From Dryomyza anilis (Eukaryota > Arthropoda > Insecta > Diptera > Dryomyzidae), in assembly GCA_951804985.1 (NCBI GenBank), contig OX638131.1, forward strand, positions 107,687,363 to 107,751,362: DNA of 64,000 nt. Reading direction: 5' to 3'. The translations under genes and the position numbers were made by a program. The notes below the pieces were generated by a model. It was not told the DNA's origin. It worked only from the letters and a program-made list of their open reading frames with translations, and did no database searches. This document shows, piece by piece, positions 1 to 12,640 of the stretch (its first letter is position 1; each line of letters opens with the position of its first letter).

Positions 1-2000
1 TGTTAAATTTACAATATAAATTGTTGAAAATGTAGTCGTTAAAAAAATTCTTTTTATATATTTCATAAAGCAGCCACAATAACTTTGTCACTTTTACAGA
101 ACCCACTCAACTAAATTTATTGTTGCGTTTACTACATATTCTGTTAATAATACTACATATTTTGTCAATAAATTTGTAAAATTATTAATTTGTATAAGTG
201 CTAAACAAAAATCAAATATCAAGTATTTCCGACAAATTAAAAAAAACGATAATAACATACAGAAACCATTCAATCAAATTTATTGTTGAATTTACTAAAT
301 GGTCTGTTATAAATATGACAACTCTTATTAGCAGTTAAAGTTTTTAAACAATTTGATTTGCTATTTGTAAAAATGTTAACTTGAATCGTTCAATTTGTAC
401 AAGTACTAAACGGTTGATTATAACAGCAAACAAATTTGTTAAATTTGCAACATATAGTACAAAATTTTTTGTGATACTAAATAACTATATATTAATATAT
501 TTTAGTAACGAATTAAATGTACTTTAGTCAATTTTACCAATTCAACTCCATTAATTCCAATTAATATTGTACCATAATTTATAAATATTATATGTAAAAC
601 CAATAAAACCAATAATTTTTAAGCACAATGAATTATTTGTTATTTTTACAAGACATCTGTACATTTTAACCAACATCAACAATTTATAATGTGACTAAAA
701 ATATATCTTCAATGTTAATTTATACTCACTATAAAATCTACTAAATATTTTTAATAAATTTATAAGAAAAGAAATATTTATAATAGTTATATATTACAGT
801 TAACCAATTATTTGCTGAATCAATAAAAATTCTGCTAAATTTTATTTTATTACATAAAATGATATACATTGAAAAGTATATCATTTTAAAAATTACTTCA
901 TTTTAATTATTTTTAATAGACTAATTATAATTTTAACCAAATTTTTATCGAATTAAGAAAATTATTTGGTATTTCTATAAAAATTCTGCAAAGTATCTAT
1001 ATATCATTTTATTTCATTTAAATATTCTGCGTCTAAAAAAATTTATTTTAATAAAGTAATCTTTTTTATCAATTGTTTAAGCAGCAGAATAAATTATAAT
1101 TTCAACAAATTATTGTTAAATCAACAAAAATACTTCTTTTTTTTTAGTATATAAAATATTTCATAAATTTTGTGACGGAAAGTATATTATTTTAATATAA
1201 TTGTTTAAGCAAACGCATTTATATAAAGTAGCCTTTTTTTGGTCAATTGTTTAAGCAACAGAATAAATTATTATTTCAACAAATTATTTGTTAAATCCAC
1301 AAAAATACTGCTACTTTTTAATATATAATATATTTCATAAATTTTGTGACTAAAAGTATATTATTTTAATAAAATCGTTTAAGCAAACTCATTTATATAA
1401 AGTATTTTTTTATTAATTATTCAAGCAACAGAATAAATTATAATTGCAACAAATTATTTGTTAAACCAACAAAAATGCTGCTACTTTTTAATATATAATA
1501 CATTTCATAAATTTTGTGACTGAAAGTATATTATTTTAATAAACTACTTGATTTTAATTGTTTTTAATAGAGTTCATTATAATTTCAACAAAGTTTTTAA
1601 CTAATTAATAAGAAACTTATTTGTTATTTCAACAAAAAAAATACCGCAAAATATTTATATATTTTTGAATTGATTCAAATATATTATGTGACTGCAAATA
1701 GCCAATTTAAATATATGAATCTTTATTTTTTTATCAGCATCAACAGATTAATTTCTAAGTTCAATAAATTATTTGTTATTTCAACAGAAATACTGCTGTA
1801 TTTTTTTATTTATTCAGTTACAATATTATGAGACCGCAACAAAATAAAAAATACTAATATCTTTACAAATACTTAAAGTAATAATTTGTTAAACTAACAA
1901 AAAAATTTATAAGTTTACAAATTATTTGTTATTTCAACAAAAACTCTGTCAAATAAAAAAATTTTTTCGTTGTGTTTTAAACGAACATTGACTGTTTTAA
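1..2000. repeat. Degenerate ~172-bp tandem satellite, AT-rich
   Basis: Clearest copies start near 1085, 1259 and 1429 (spacing 174 and 170 bp). Each opens with CAGAATAAATTATAAT, continues through a CAACAAATTATTTGTTAAA block and ends with TTGTGACTGAAAGTATATT. Similar but more diverged blocks occur from about 1 to 850 and 1550 to 1980. No coding potential is visible. Confidence 0.7.
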
Positions 2001-2099
2001 ACGAACATATAATTTGTAATAAGTCTGAAGCATAACTCGAATTTAAGATAACACAGTTTTTGCTACATAAATATATATTTACAATATGTATGTATATTT

Positions 2100-2640
2100 A
2101 GACAACTACAAAGTATGCGCTCCTTTTACGCGCTATTAATACCAACAACATGCTCATCCATATTTGTGGTTTCTGAGCTCATTTAATCTTTAGTTGCTGC
2201 AAACTTCTGCTGTTTACAAGATATAGTCTTTTATATATATATTTTTCAAACTCTTTGCAGTTCGTTGGTGTGGTTTTGTTTTTTTTTTTTACCGTACTTG
2301 ACTTGACTTCTTCACTGGTTCAGTGGCTTGATGCGCCGCAACAGCAGCGTGTTGCTTGTGCAATTTATGTTGCTGCAGCCTTATGTTGCTGAGTGGTCAA
2401 GCCTGTTGTTTGTTGCCCGCAATCAGTTGCAGACGAGTGCAGTAGAGGAGACGAAAGATAGACTTTCATTAAGTTTACGGATTTGTTATACGATCTGATG
2501 ACTTATATTAAGTTACGTGGTCGGTTGTTTGAAAGGACAGACAGCCGACTGACTAACTGTCAGTTAGACAATCAGTCGATCAGTCCATCGGTCGATGCTG
2601 TTGGCGACAGAGAGATAAAAGGTATCCAGAGTTTACTTAA
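2100..2640. other. Moderate-GC unique DNA, possible regulatory region or noncoding exon
   Basis: This stretch is less AT-rich than its neighbours. It contains CAG/CTG-type runs (GCAACAGCAGCGTG, GTTGCTGCAGCC) and a cluster of CAGT/ACTG palindromic words near 2535-2600. No convincing open frame or splice-site pair is visible. The composition fits untranslated or regulatory DNA. Confidence 0.25.
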
Positions 2641-2820
2641 TAAACTCAAGTTTAGTAAATAAAAGTAACAGATTTTTGAAAGTTAAAAAATATATGCTTG
2701 AAAAAATATTTTTGAAGAATTTAAATAATTTTCTTTGATGTGGTTTTACTTCAAAAAGAAAATAAAAAGTTGCAAAATTTTTAAATTTTAAAAATATAAC
2801 AAAATATAAATTTTGAAATA

Positions 2821-3480
2821 AAAAATTATTTTTTCACTAAAAAATAATTTTTTCACTAAAAATTCATAGCAATTTCAAATTTTCACTAAAAATTAAATTT
2901 TTCACTAAAAATTAATTAAAATTCAATTTTTCACTAAAAATTCAATTTTTCACTAAAAATTCAATTTTTTACTATAAATTCAATTTTTCACTAAAAATTC
3001 AATTTTTCACTAAAAATTCAATTTATCACTAAAAAAAACCAATTTTTCACTAAAAATTCAATTTTTGACTAAAAATTCAATTTTTCACTAAAAATTCAAT
3101 TTTTCACTATAAATTCAATTTTTCACTAAAAATTCAATTTTTCACTAAAAATTCAATTTTTCACTATAAATTCAATTTTTCACTAAAAATCCAATTTTTC
3201 ACTAAAAATTCAATTTTTCACTAAAAATTCAATTTTTCACTAAAAATTCAATTTTTCACTAAAAATTCAAATTTTCACTAAAAATTCAAATTTTCACTAA
3301 AATTCAATTTTTCACTAAAAAAATTTTAAAACTTAACTAAAAAAAATCAATTTTTCACAAAACAAAATTCAAATTTTCACTAAAAATTAAAATTTTCACT
3401 AAAATTCAAATGTTCACTAAAAATTCAATATTTCACTAAAAATTTAATTCTACAATTCTACACTGATAATTCAATTTTTC
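2821..3480 (+). repeat. 19-bp tandem array, first orientation
   Basis: The repeating unit is TTTTTCACTAAAAATTCAA with an exact 19-bp step (for example at 3124, 3143 and 3162) and point variants such as CACTATAAA. It is the reverse complement of the unit in the array at 7257-8475. Coding potential is nil. Confidence 0.95.
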
Positions 3481-4240
3481 AAAAAGAAAATATTTTTTTT
3501 TTATAAACATTTTTATATTTTTAATTTTTATTTTTGAGCGCTTCTAAATAATTTATGAAAAAAAATATATTTCTTTATTTTACTTTTAATTTTTTCTGCA
3601 CTTCTAAATCATAATAAACAACAAGAGTACCTCCCATAAATTAATGGAGAAACATCTGCAAAACTGAAAAATGTGTTTTGCAACAGTTGCTGATAATTGT
3701 TTGTGTTGTGCAAAGCCAACAAAAGAAAAGTTGCTATAAAATATAACTATACACAAATAACAACAAAAAAAATAAACAAAATTTTAATAAAACTAAAAGA
3801 ACAGCAAGTTTTGTTAATAGTTTTGCTGACATCATAAAAAATAATCAAAAACTAAAATAAGTAAAAATAAATATTTGACTTTTTGCACAATAAAATAACT
3901 GAAAAGAACAAAGTTACAAAAATAAAAAGTTTTAATAAAGTATAATTTTATGACAAGGCGGTAAAGTTTTTTTGTGTTTTTTGTTTGTTGTTTTGGCAGA
4001 CTTCCTGTCGTTCACATGACAACAAAACAGGGAAATACAAATTTGTAGAATTACTGTAGACAACATTAGAGCTATTAGTTGACGAAAACAATGCCTTGAC
4101 AATGGATGTTGCGATTTATTCTTTGAATAAGAAGTTTTTATTGTTGAAGGAAGTATTTAATTTTAGAAGAAAAACAAAACATATTGAAGGTTCAAAAAAA
4201 GATATTAAAAATATAAAACCTGCATGCCATGAACAATGGG
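3481..4240. other. AT-rich noncoding DNA, no gene seen
   Basis: A/T-rich sequence without a supported frame, RNA gene or clear repeat. The only frame of note, on the minus strand at 4116-4310, runs into the fold-back element and is not protein-like. Confidence 0.5.
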
Positions 4241-4244
4241 TACA

Positions 4245-4622
4245 CAGAAAAAAATAATCGATGTAAATATAGCAACCGATATTAATTGCATTCATTAAAC
4301 CATCCAGCAATGAAATTCACTAATTTAATAAAAATATTTGCTTTTGTTCGTTATATAAGCAATTGCGTTCGTTAATATGAATATTTGTACGTCAATGCAG
4401 CAAATAATTTAGTCGGCGCAGTTTTAGCAAATATAATTGCTAAAACTGCGCCGACTAATTAATTTGCTATATGGACGTACAAATATTCATATTAGCAAAC
4501 AGAATTGCTGATTTAACGAAGAATAGCAAATTTTTTCATTAAATTAGTGAATTTCATTGCTGGATTGTTTAATGAATGCAATTAATATCGGTTGCTATTT
4601 TTACGTCGACTATTTTTTTCTG
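4245..4622. mobile_element. Fold-back MITE, copy 1 (CAGAAAAAA...TTTTTTCTG)
   Basis: Almost the whole 378 bp is one palindrome. The left arm reads AATAATCGATGTAAATATAG, AGCAATGAAATTCACTAA and TAGTCGGCGCAG towards a centre near 4433, and the right arm repeats them in reverse complement. Other copies lie at 12690-13156 and 43661-43945. There is no open frame, so it is non-autonomous. The superfamily is not determined because the target duplication is unclear. Confidence 0.85.
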
Positions 4623-5775
4623 TTTATCAAATAAACAGTTTATAATTAATTCTGAAGATTTCACATGATTTTTCCTAACTTCAAAATGTTTCCATAAATT
4701 TATTTCATTTGTATCTCGTTTTCTTTGAAAAAGTGCGATCTAATATTGAAATATTACAAACTGTGCATCTTCTTGCTATTTCGATTTTTCTAATTTTATT
4801 AAATGTATTTTTGAGTTAAATTTTGGTTGAAAAAATTAAATTTTTAATTTCTACTATGGAGTGCTCTTAAACTATTAAACCAATTTAAATATATTTTGAG
4901 AAATATATGTTAGATGTTTAATTGCCTTTCATTTGATATATAACTCAGAAATTCAAAATTCAGCATTTTTATAAATATATGTAATAACCTTTTTGAAAGC
5001 GCGAAAATGTTTAATGCCTGATAATTCTTGTTTTCGGAATCAGTGAGCCTTTTTACATAACACTTTTGTGTAGTATAATGAAAGAACAAAACTTACCTTA
5101 ATAGACTTTATAAAAATGTTCTATCCAAAATGTTCTGTAACAAAAAAAAATGAAAATTAATGAAAATACTTCAAAGAATCAAATGTTAGTTGACTTAAAT
5201 AATATTAAAAAAAAATATATACTAAAAATAAAAAAAAAATATTGAATATAAGAAAACAATTTTCAAAATAACCCCCAAACAGAAAAAATATATATAGAAT
5301 GCACGTGCCGCTACTTATCAACTGAAACCTAATCAGTCAGAGAATAAATAAATCATATAACAAATAGAACTAAACAATTTTTATTTCTTTTTTTGGCACA
5401 CATTTTAACAAAGCCGTAAACAAATATTGAAAAATATAGAAAAACAAAAAAAAAATATGTTTAAAGACAGCCACGCGCGTGTGCCAACTAAGGGTGGTGT
5501 TTAGAGGAAAAACGTGTCTTACATAGCATTATCAACAAAGTACCAAACAAAGCAATATCAAAGATTTTTAACAACCCCCCAGAGTAGAGATTCTCAGAAT
5601 TCTTATATGCTGCTTGAACATTTTATTGTCAATTTTTCATATTTGGCAAATAATAATAACGTAATAAACTGCAAGGCATCGGCATAAAAAATAAGATAAG
5701 TCATAGTTAAGAAAAAAGGACTTATGTTGATGAACCATATGTTTTTAATGTGGTCACAAACATGCAATTAACGAA
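4623..5775. other. AT-rich noncoding DNA, no gene seen
   Basis: No supported gene. A short GC-richer patch near 5460-5510 (CCACGCGCGTGTGCC) stands out but has no open frame. Confidence 0.4.
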
Positions 5776-5779
5776 ACCG

Positions 5780-6005
5780 GACTCAGCAAAAAAAAAAACA
5801 CATAAAATCCCATTAAAATTTGTCAATAGGACAGTTATTGATTTAATAGTATACAAAAAATAAATATTTTCATACAAATTAAAAAATACTTTTATAGTAT
5901 TTTATAGTATTTAATGGGATTTACCTAATGAAATAACAGTTAATCCTAAAGACTAATTTCAATAGTAAAAACTATTAATTTTATGGTATCTTTTTTCTGA
6001 GTGTA
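5780..6005. mobile_element. TA-inserted MITE (CACYCAGAAAA ends), diverged copy
   Basis: The right end TTTTTTCTGAGTGTA and the internal blocks AATCCCATTAAAATT, GTCAATAGGACA and ATTGATTTAATAGTATAC match the better preserved copy at 47150-47372. The left end is degenerate (ACTCAGCAAAAA). No coding frame. Confidence 0.6.
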
Positions 6006-6159
6006 CATCAACAAATAAATACAAAAAACTATACAACTCTTTACTAAGAAATTTTCAGTTAAAGTATTGATTTGATAATTGAGACGTTGGGGAAATCAAA
6101 AATTGCATTATCAAATTTTAGAAAAAATTAAATAAACCCGATCAAAAGCTTTTGTCAAA

Positions 6160-6534
6160 TACACTCGGAAACAATGTCCCATTAAGTACATAATGGCACC
6201 GACTATTGATTTTATGGTCTACGTGTTAATCGTTTTTTTCATATATATTCAAAAGTTTTCAAAATTTCAGTACCATTAAAATAATAAATTCACTATTATT
6301 GAATATAATGGTATAAATACTATTGATTTAATAGTTTTTATAACATTAAATTAATAATATGTATAAATAAATATTTAAAGGTGTTGCTATTGTAATTAAA
6401 GGAGTACATTATAAAATGTATGATAAAAATATAGAATTAATAGTTTAAATATTATTGAACTAATGGTTTCATCTTATACATAATTGTTTTTCTATTGAAA
6501 TAATATTAATTTACCATGTTTATTTCTGGGTGTA
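6160..6534. mobile_element. Related MITE with TACACTCGGAA / TTTCTGGGTGTA ends
   Basis: Imperfect inverted ends TACACTCGGAA and TTTCTGGGTGTA resemble the ends at 47150-47372. The interior shares the words CCATTAA and ATTGATTTAATAGT. It lies about 150 bp from the copy at 5780-6005, so two related elements are side by side. Confidence 0.5.
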
Positions 6535-6736
6535 TATTGTATTTTAAACATTTTCACAATTTTACATTTTTACCTACTAAAAAAAAACAAATACCATTCA
6601 ATCCAGTGTTGTAATCGGTTTAAATTATTTTTTTCGTTGAAAATTGACATGCGTTGCACTCAAGTCATTCATTCCTCATTCATTCATTCGCTCATTCATG
6701 AATGAAAATGTTGACTGCATATAACGTAGCAGTGTC

Positions 6737-7030
6737 AGTTAGTATGTGTGGGTTATATGTTGGTTATATGTCGTGTGACCGACTCAATGTCCGTCCGACC
6801 GTGGGGAAAAATCAATAACTACAAAAACAACTAAAGGAAGATAAGGAAAAGCAGCAGCACAAGTGAAAGATGAAAAGGGAATGAAAGAACTACCGCGCGT
6901 GTGCCTGTGTTAGTGGCTTTTTGTGCAAACGCCATCGACTCGGAAGTTTCATAACCTCAAAATGAACCGGAAGTCCGAAAGCAACCGAACGAAGCACACT
7001 TTTGTGCTGCCTGCTGCTAATGCAACTAAT
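6737..7030 (+). CDS. Candidate first exon with coding start (23 codons) of an unknown gene
   Basis: The probable transcription start is the TCAGTT initiator at 6735-6740. The coding start chosen is the ATG at 6962, in the context CTCAAAATG, which fits the fly consensus. The frame reads MNRKSESNRTKHTFVLPAAN... for 23 codons and meets a strong donor, GTAAGTAG, at 7031 in phase 0. The 5' leader contains short upstream ATG frames (for example near 6789 and 6869), which lowers certainty. Base composition is clearly higher in GC than the flanks. The rest of the gene is not recognisable in this window, so the product is unknown. The exon sits between two inverted 19-bp satellite arrays. Confidence 0.4.
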
Positions 7031-7256
7031 GTAAGTAGTAATTTTACATTATTTGTTGTTGTAATTAATGATTTTGTTGTAATGATTTATAAAGTGTTTT
7101 ATGTTGTTTGTGCAGGGTTTTGTCATTTGCCAAAATGAAGATAACATATAGACGGACAGAGGGCATGTGTGTGGTACGTTATTTATTAATAATTAGGGGA
7201 TATTTATTTTGATTTTTAAGTAAATATTTTTAAAAATTATAAAATTATCGCTTTTT

Positions 7257-8475
7257 TATTTTACTGATAAATTTGAAATTTTAGTAAAAATTTTCATTTT
7301 TGATGAAAATTAGAATTTTTAGTAAAAAATTGAATTATAAGTGAAAATTTTAATTTTTAGTGAAAAATTGAATTTAAAATGAAAAATTGAATTTTTAGTG
7401 AAAAATTGAATTTTTAGTGAAAATTTGAATTTTTAGTGAAAATTTGAATTTTTAGTGAAAATTTGAATTTTTAGTGAAAAATTGAATTTTTAGTGAAAAA
7501 TTGAATTTTTTGTGAGAAATTGAATTTTTTGTGAAAATTTGAATTTTTTAGTGAAAAATTGAATTTTTTGTGAAAAATTGAATTTTTAGTGAAAAATTGA
7601 ATTTTTAGTGAAAAATAGAATTTTTAGTGAAAAATTGAATTTTTAGTGAAAAATTGAATTTTTAGTGAAAAATTGAAGTTTTAGTGAAAAATTGAATTTT
7701 TAGTGAAAAATTGAATTTTTAGTGAAAAATTGAATTTTTAGTGAAAAATTTAGTGAATTTTTAGTGAAAAATTGAATTTTTAGTGAAAAATTGAATTTTT
7801 AGTGAAAAATTGATTTTTTAGTGAAAAATTGAATTTTTAGTGAAAAATTGAATTTTTAGTGAAAAATTGAATTTTTAGTGAAAAATTGATTTTTTAGTGA
7901 AAAATTGAATTTTTAGTGAAAAATTGAATTTTTAGTGAAAAATTGAATTTTTAGTGAAAAATTGAATTTTTAGTGAATTTTTAGTGAAATTGAATTTTTA
8001 GTGAAAAATTGAATTTTTAGTGAAAAATTGAATTTTTAGTGAAAAATTGAATTTTTAGTGAAAAATTGAATTTTTAGTGAAAAATTGAATTTTTAGTGAA
8101 AAATTGAATTTTTAGTGAAAAATTGAATTTTTAGTGAAAAATTGAATTTTTAGTGAAAAATTGAATTTTTAGTGAAAAATTGAATTTTTAGTGAAAAATT
8201 GAATTTTTAGTGAAAAATTGAATTTTTAGTGAAAAATTGAATTTTTAGTGAAAAATTGAATTTTTAGTGAAAAATTGAATTTTTAGTGAAAATTTTAATT
8301 TTAACTGAAAATTTGAATTATTAGTGAAAAATTGAATTTTTAGTGAAAAATTGAATTTTTTGTAAAAATTTGAATTTTTAGTGAAAAATTGAATTTTTAG
8401 TGAAAAATTGAATTTTTAGTGAAAAATTTAATTTTTAGTGAAAAATTTAATTTTTAGTGAAAATTTGATTTTTAT
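7257..8475 (-). repeat. 19-bp tandem array, opposite orientation
   Basis: About 1.2 kb of TTGAATTTTTAGTGAAAAA, a 19-bp unit that is the reverse complement of the array at 2821-3480. Many copies are identical; variants include TTTTTGTG and GAAAATTTG. Confidence 0.95.
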
Positions 8476-8499
8476 ATAAATTTAATTTATTTCAAATTG

Positions 8500-8935
8500 G
8501 TTAAAATTGATTAAAATTGTTTAGAATTGTTCAAAATTGTTTAAAATTGTTTAAAATTGTTCAAAATTGTTTAGAATTGTTCAAAATTGTTTAAAATTGT
8601 TCAAAATTGTTTAAAATTGTTTAAAATTGTTTAAAATTGTTTAAAATTGTTTAAAATTATTTAAAAAATTGTTCAAAATTGTTCAAGGTTGTTTAAAACT
8701 GTTTAAAATTGTTTATAATTGTTTAAAATTGTTTAAAATTGTTTAAAATTGTTCAAAATTGTTTAAAATTGTTCAAAATTATTCAAAATTGTTCAAAATT
8801 GTTTAAAATTGTTTAAAATTGTTTAAAATTGTTTAAAATTGTTTAAAATTGTTTAAAATTGTTTAGAATTGTTTAAAATTGTTTAAAATTGTTTAAAATT
8901 GTTTAAAATTTGTTTAAAATTGTTTAAAAATGTTT
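8500..8935 (+). repeat. 10-bp tandem array GTTTAAAATT
   Basis: Decanucleotide repeat GTTTAAAATT with frequent GTTCAAAATT variants, directly after the 19-bp array. No coding potential. Confidence 0.9.
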
Positions 8936-8959
8936 GAACATTTTTTGAAAATGTTTAAA

Positions 8960-9530
8960 ATTGTTTAATATGTTAAGAATAATTAAAAATTGTTTGAAAA
9001 TATTTGAGGATGTTTAAAATTATTTTGTTTATGTTTAAAATTGGATTTTGATTTAAATATAGAATTTCTTATCGAAAAATTCGATTTTAATTAACAAAAA
9101 ATGTAATTTCGATTGAAGCAAGACCGATTTGAGAAATCCTCGAATGCTGTCCATCTAAAATTCTAAAATTTAATTAAGCTATCTTCGACACGCTTTCATG
9201 ATTTCACCATAAAATGACAATGTCACCAATGTCTCCATAATCTCCATTAAAAAAAAACCTTGCCTTAGTTATAACGATTTGTTAATTAAACTAGAATTGT
9301 TTTGCAATCCAAAGTAAACAACCAGATTTAACAGTTGTTTCAACAGTATGCAAAATAAACTTGAAAACAGATTTCAAAAGAGGCAACAAAATAGAAAAAG
9401 TAAAAAACTTGATATAAAATAACGGCAACAATAACCGACAAAAAAAACCCTACTGAACACAGCTGTTGATACCAAAAAATGTTGAAATAATTACAAAAAC
9501 AACCATAAGAACATAATCAACTTTATTTGG
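8960..9530. other. Noncoding DNA, no gene seen
   Basis: Decaying GTTTAAAATT repeats fade into unique AT-rich sequence without a supported frame. Confidence 0.4.
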
Positions 9531-9559
9531 AGGGTCTGTATTTTAAAAGAAAGAAGAAA

Positions 9560-9690
9560 AAAAACTAACTTGGCGTTCATTAACGCCACCTCGCGGCATG
9601 AGTTTCCATGACCCCGTCGTTCATGCGACGCCATACGGTTTCTCTGCGGTCAACGTTTAGCTAGCGGGTACTTCCAGCTCCAGTTTTTTT
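9560..9690. promoter_or_regulatory. Short GC-rich island, possible promoter or conserved element
   Basis: A ~130-bp patch (GGCGTTCATTAACGCC, CCTCGCGGCATGAG, TTCATGCGACGCC, GCTAGCGGGTAC) contrasts sharply with neighbouring A/T tracts. It contains the palindrome GGCGTTCATTAACGCC at 9571-9586. Frames on both strands are about 20 codons at most. Exon, promoter or insulator are all possible. Confidence 0.3.
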
Positions 9691-9699
9691 TTTTCGTTT

Positions 9700-10370
9700 T
9701 CGATTTATTTTTTTTTTTAAATACTATCAGATTATTTTATTAAGTAATTAGCGATTTTTGTGGTTTTGTTTTGGGTGTCTGTTTAATTTTTAAGAGTTTT
9801 GTATTATTTCATTTTCCATGGTTGTTCGTTTAACTAAATGTTTGTTTTTCTCATGATTCTACTCAACTTTCTGATATAATGTTGAAAGAAAAAAATATTT
9901 ATAATACAGCATATCGTAGTTGTAGAAGTAAAAATCGCCAAATATATTTTTATCAAAATCTTATACATCGAGTTTTATGTTTTTTATTATAAAAAGTAAT
10001 TAATATATTTTAAATTTCATACATCAATTGATTAGTATTTTATTATTACTTGGTATACATATTAAGCTCATCGATTAGAAATCATAGAGATGTTCATAAA
10101 TGAATGATTGACATTCCAAAAATGTAGTTGGTGAGTTTTACTTCTATACGAAATATATTTTTCTGAATGCGTTTTAAATACAAAATCTTTTTTTTATGAA
10201 AATTCCTATATTATTAAATTTTATTTCAATTATAGGTTTTAAGGATTTTGCGTCATCCAAGTAACCCACAAAAATATTTTAGTTGGACATTTTTTTACTA
10301 TGTTCAAAATAATCCAAAAGTGGGAATTATTTAATTTTTACTTTGAGTATTATTTAATTCTTCGAGGTTT
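9700..10370. other. AT-rich noncoding DNA, no gene seen
   Basis: Homopolymer T tracts and unique AT-rich sequence. No supported feature. Confidence 0.4.
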
Positions 10371-10379
10371 TATTTGATT

Positions 10380-10575
10380 AAAGAAGCATTGTCTCGGACA
10401 GAATTTAATTTAACGAATAAAGTTTTCTCTCGGGAAAAAATCAATTGATTCGGGAGAATTATATTGGGGAAGATTTGTCTCGAGACAGAATTGTCCGATC
10501 GAGTAATGGATAGAATTAGAAAAAGGAAGAATTGTCTCGAGAAAGAATTGTCCGATCGAATAATGGATAGAATTA
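10380..10575 (-). repeat. Degenerate minisatellite, GAATTGTCTCGAGA family
   Basis: Two ~70-bp blocks carry GAATTGTCTCGAGA, GAATTGTCCGATCGA and AATGGATAGAATTA. The words are the reverse complement of the ACAATTCTTCCTCGAGA family abundant at 37.8-52.3 kb, so one repeat family is spread over more than 40 kb. Confidence 0.7.
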
Positions 10576-10584
10576 AGAAAAAAT

Positions 10585-11030
10585 TCAAAAGCAAAAATCA
10601 AACAAAAAAACAAAAGCAAAGACACAAACAAAAGCAATAACACATAAACAAATCAAAAACACAAAATCAAAATCAAAAGAAAAACATAAAAACACAAAAA
10701 CACAAAAACAATACCAAAAGCAAAAGCAAAAACACCAAAGCAAAACACAAAAGCAAAAACACAAAAAAAACAAAAGCAAAAAAACAAAACAAAAACCAAA
10801 ACAAAAGCAAAAACACAAAAGCAAAAACACAAAAATAAAATCACAAAAACTAAACACAAAAACAAAAACAAAACACAAAAACAAAACACAAAAACAAAAC
10901 ACAAAAGCAAAACACAAAAGCAAAAACACAAAACCAAAAGCAAAAACACAAAATAAAAACTAAAACACAAAAACAAAAGCAAAAACTCAAAACAAAAACT
11001 AAACCAAAGACAGAAAAATAAAAGCATCAA
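10585..11030 (+). repeat. Simple A/C-rich array (CAAAAACA, CAAAAGCA)
   Basis: About 450 bp of A-rich hexamer to dodecamer repeats such as AAAAGCAAAAACACA. The minus-strand reading frames encode only Phe/Cys/Val/Leu runs and are repeat artefacts. Confidence 0.9.
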
Positions 11031-11074
11031 CATATTTCACACAAGTGTAACAACCACCTCACATTTTTTAAAAA

Positions 11075-11285
11075 TCTCCCACCAAAATTCACCACATCGA
11101 AATTCACTACATTAAAACTCACCACATTAAAACTCACCACAATGAAACTCACCACACCAAAATTCACCACACTATAATTCACTACAATAAAACTCACCAC
11201 ACTAAAACTCACCACAATATAATTCACCACTCTAAAACTCGCCACAATATAACTCACCACACTAAAATTCACCACACTAAAACTT
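11075..11285 (+). repeat. 15-bp tandem array (ACTCACCACACTAAA)
   Basis: About 14 copies of a 15-bp unit ACTCACCACACTAAA / TTCACCACAATATAA, immediately after the A/C array. The minus-strand frame across it is repeat-encoded. Confidence 0.85.
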
Positions 11286-11289
11286 CTAC

Positions 11290-12640
11290 TGGGAAAACTC
11301 TACGGGGAAGAATTCTAAATAATAAAAATGTTTTGTATATAAATACAATTGCTCCATATTCTTGCATTCATAAAATATTTGCACGAGTCGTGAACGTGTC
11401 CAGCTAGTCAATTCTATATAACTGATAAGTACTGATTTATACTGTATACTCCGTTTTTTTCCTATTACATATCATTTTTATGAAAATTGCAATCGAAATT
11501 GTTTAGGCCTTTTCAGCCGCTTTTTAGAATAAAAAAATACAGTCCCTTACACAACTAGTTTTCAAAAAAAAAAATTAAATGCAATTTTTCTTTTAATTGT
11601 CAAGACTAATTTTAATATACAAATAAATGTTAATCATCCAATATATTTCAAATATATTTGAAACTAAACTCGAAAATTTTGGATTTTTTAAGACTATTTT
11701 TGCATGATTTTTTTAGCATTTAGAATCTTATGCTAAATATGAAAATAAGTTATGAGTATTCAGAGTATGATCCAAGCAAACATTCAAAATTACTAACTTT
11801 TTTCCAACTGTTCTACTTTTAATCTTTATATAAATATCCGCATTAGTCTTCTTTTATTTAGTTCTTATATTTTATTATAATTAAGTATTATTAATGTGAT
11901 AGCTTCTGATCTTAAGTCAGTCTAGTTAGTAAGTTAATTTAATCAAATTTCAGAAATCAAATTAAAATTTGTTGAATTTTTTTTCTATTATTTTTATCTT
12001 CGTTTAGTACTAATGCACTCGCTTGCCTAAGCGTCTCTCTCTGTTAGACTTTTCGTTTGATACGCAAACAAGTTTTTTGCATAGACGGTGAGTTTCATTT
12101 TTTTTTCCGATTTATGTATAATTTTTTGTTTTCTCTGTTATGTGTCTCATTCGCTTTTTGGGAGTTTTATAGTTATTTATTTACTAATACGTTAAACATT
12201 CAACTATCAATAATTCAACATATTTGTATGTTGTTCACCAAACAACACAAAAAATAGATACCAAAAGTACCTCCAAGTTTGCTGGGGGTTTTTGATTGTT
12301 CTTCTTCTCTTTTTAAACCACTTTGGGTTTCTATCTTTGTCGCCCTCAGCTCAGCATGCTGGTAATAGTTATAGTTTCCACTCTAAGTCATGACCCTATT
12401 TTTTTAGTTTTGACTTCATTTATGCCATACGACTTTGCTCTGATTTTTCGGTATAACTTGTTAGTGATTGATATTTGTTGTAGTATTATTTAAATATTAT
12501 TGATTAAAATTTTTGTGTTTTGTATTAATTAAGATTTGGTTTAATAAATTTATGAATTTTGTAGTTTTTTTTTAATGTTTTATTTTATCACTTTTTTTCT
12601 GCATTTATTAATTTTTATAATCTACACTAAAAGTTTTGAC
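11290..12640. other. Noncoding DNA with a slightly GC-richer patch
   Basis: Mostly AT-rich unique DNA. Two patches near 12010-12090 and 12260-12450 are less AT-rich (GCACTCGCTTGCCTAAGCG; CGCCCTCAGCTCAGCATGC) but show no protein-like frame with splice sites. Possible intron or regulatory DNA. Confidence 0.35.

Noticed and set aside
10585..11033. Long minus-strand frames of 114 and 126 codons rich in Phe and Cys
   Set aside because: They are translations of an A/C-rich simple repeat and have no domain or start context.
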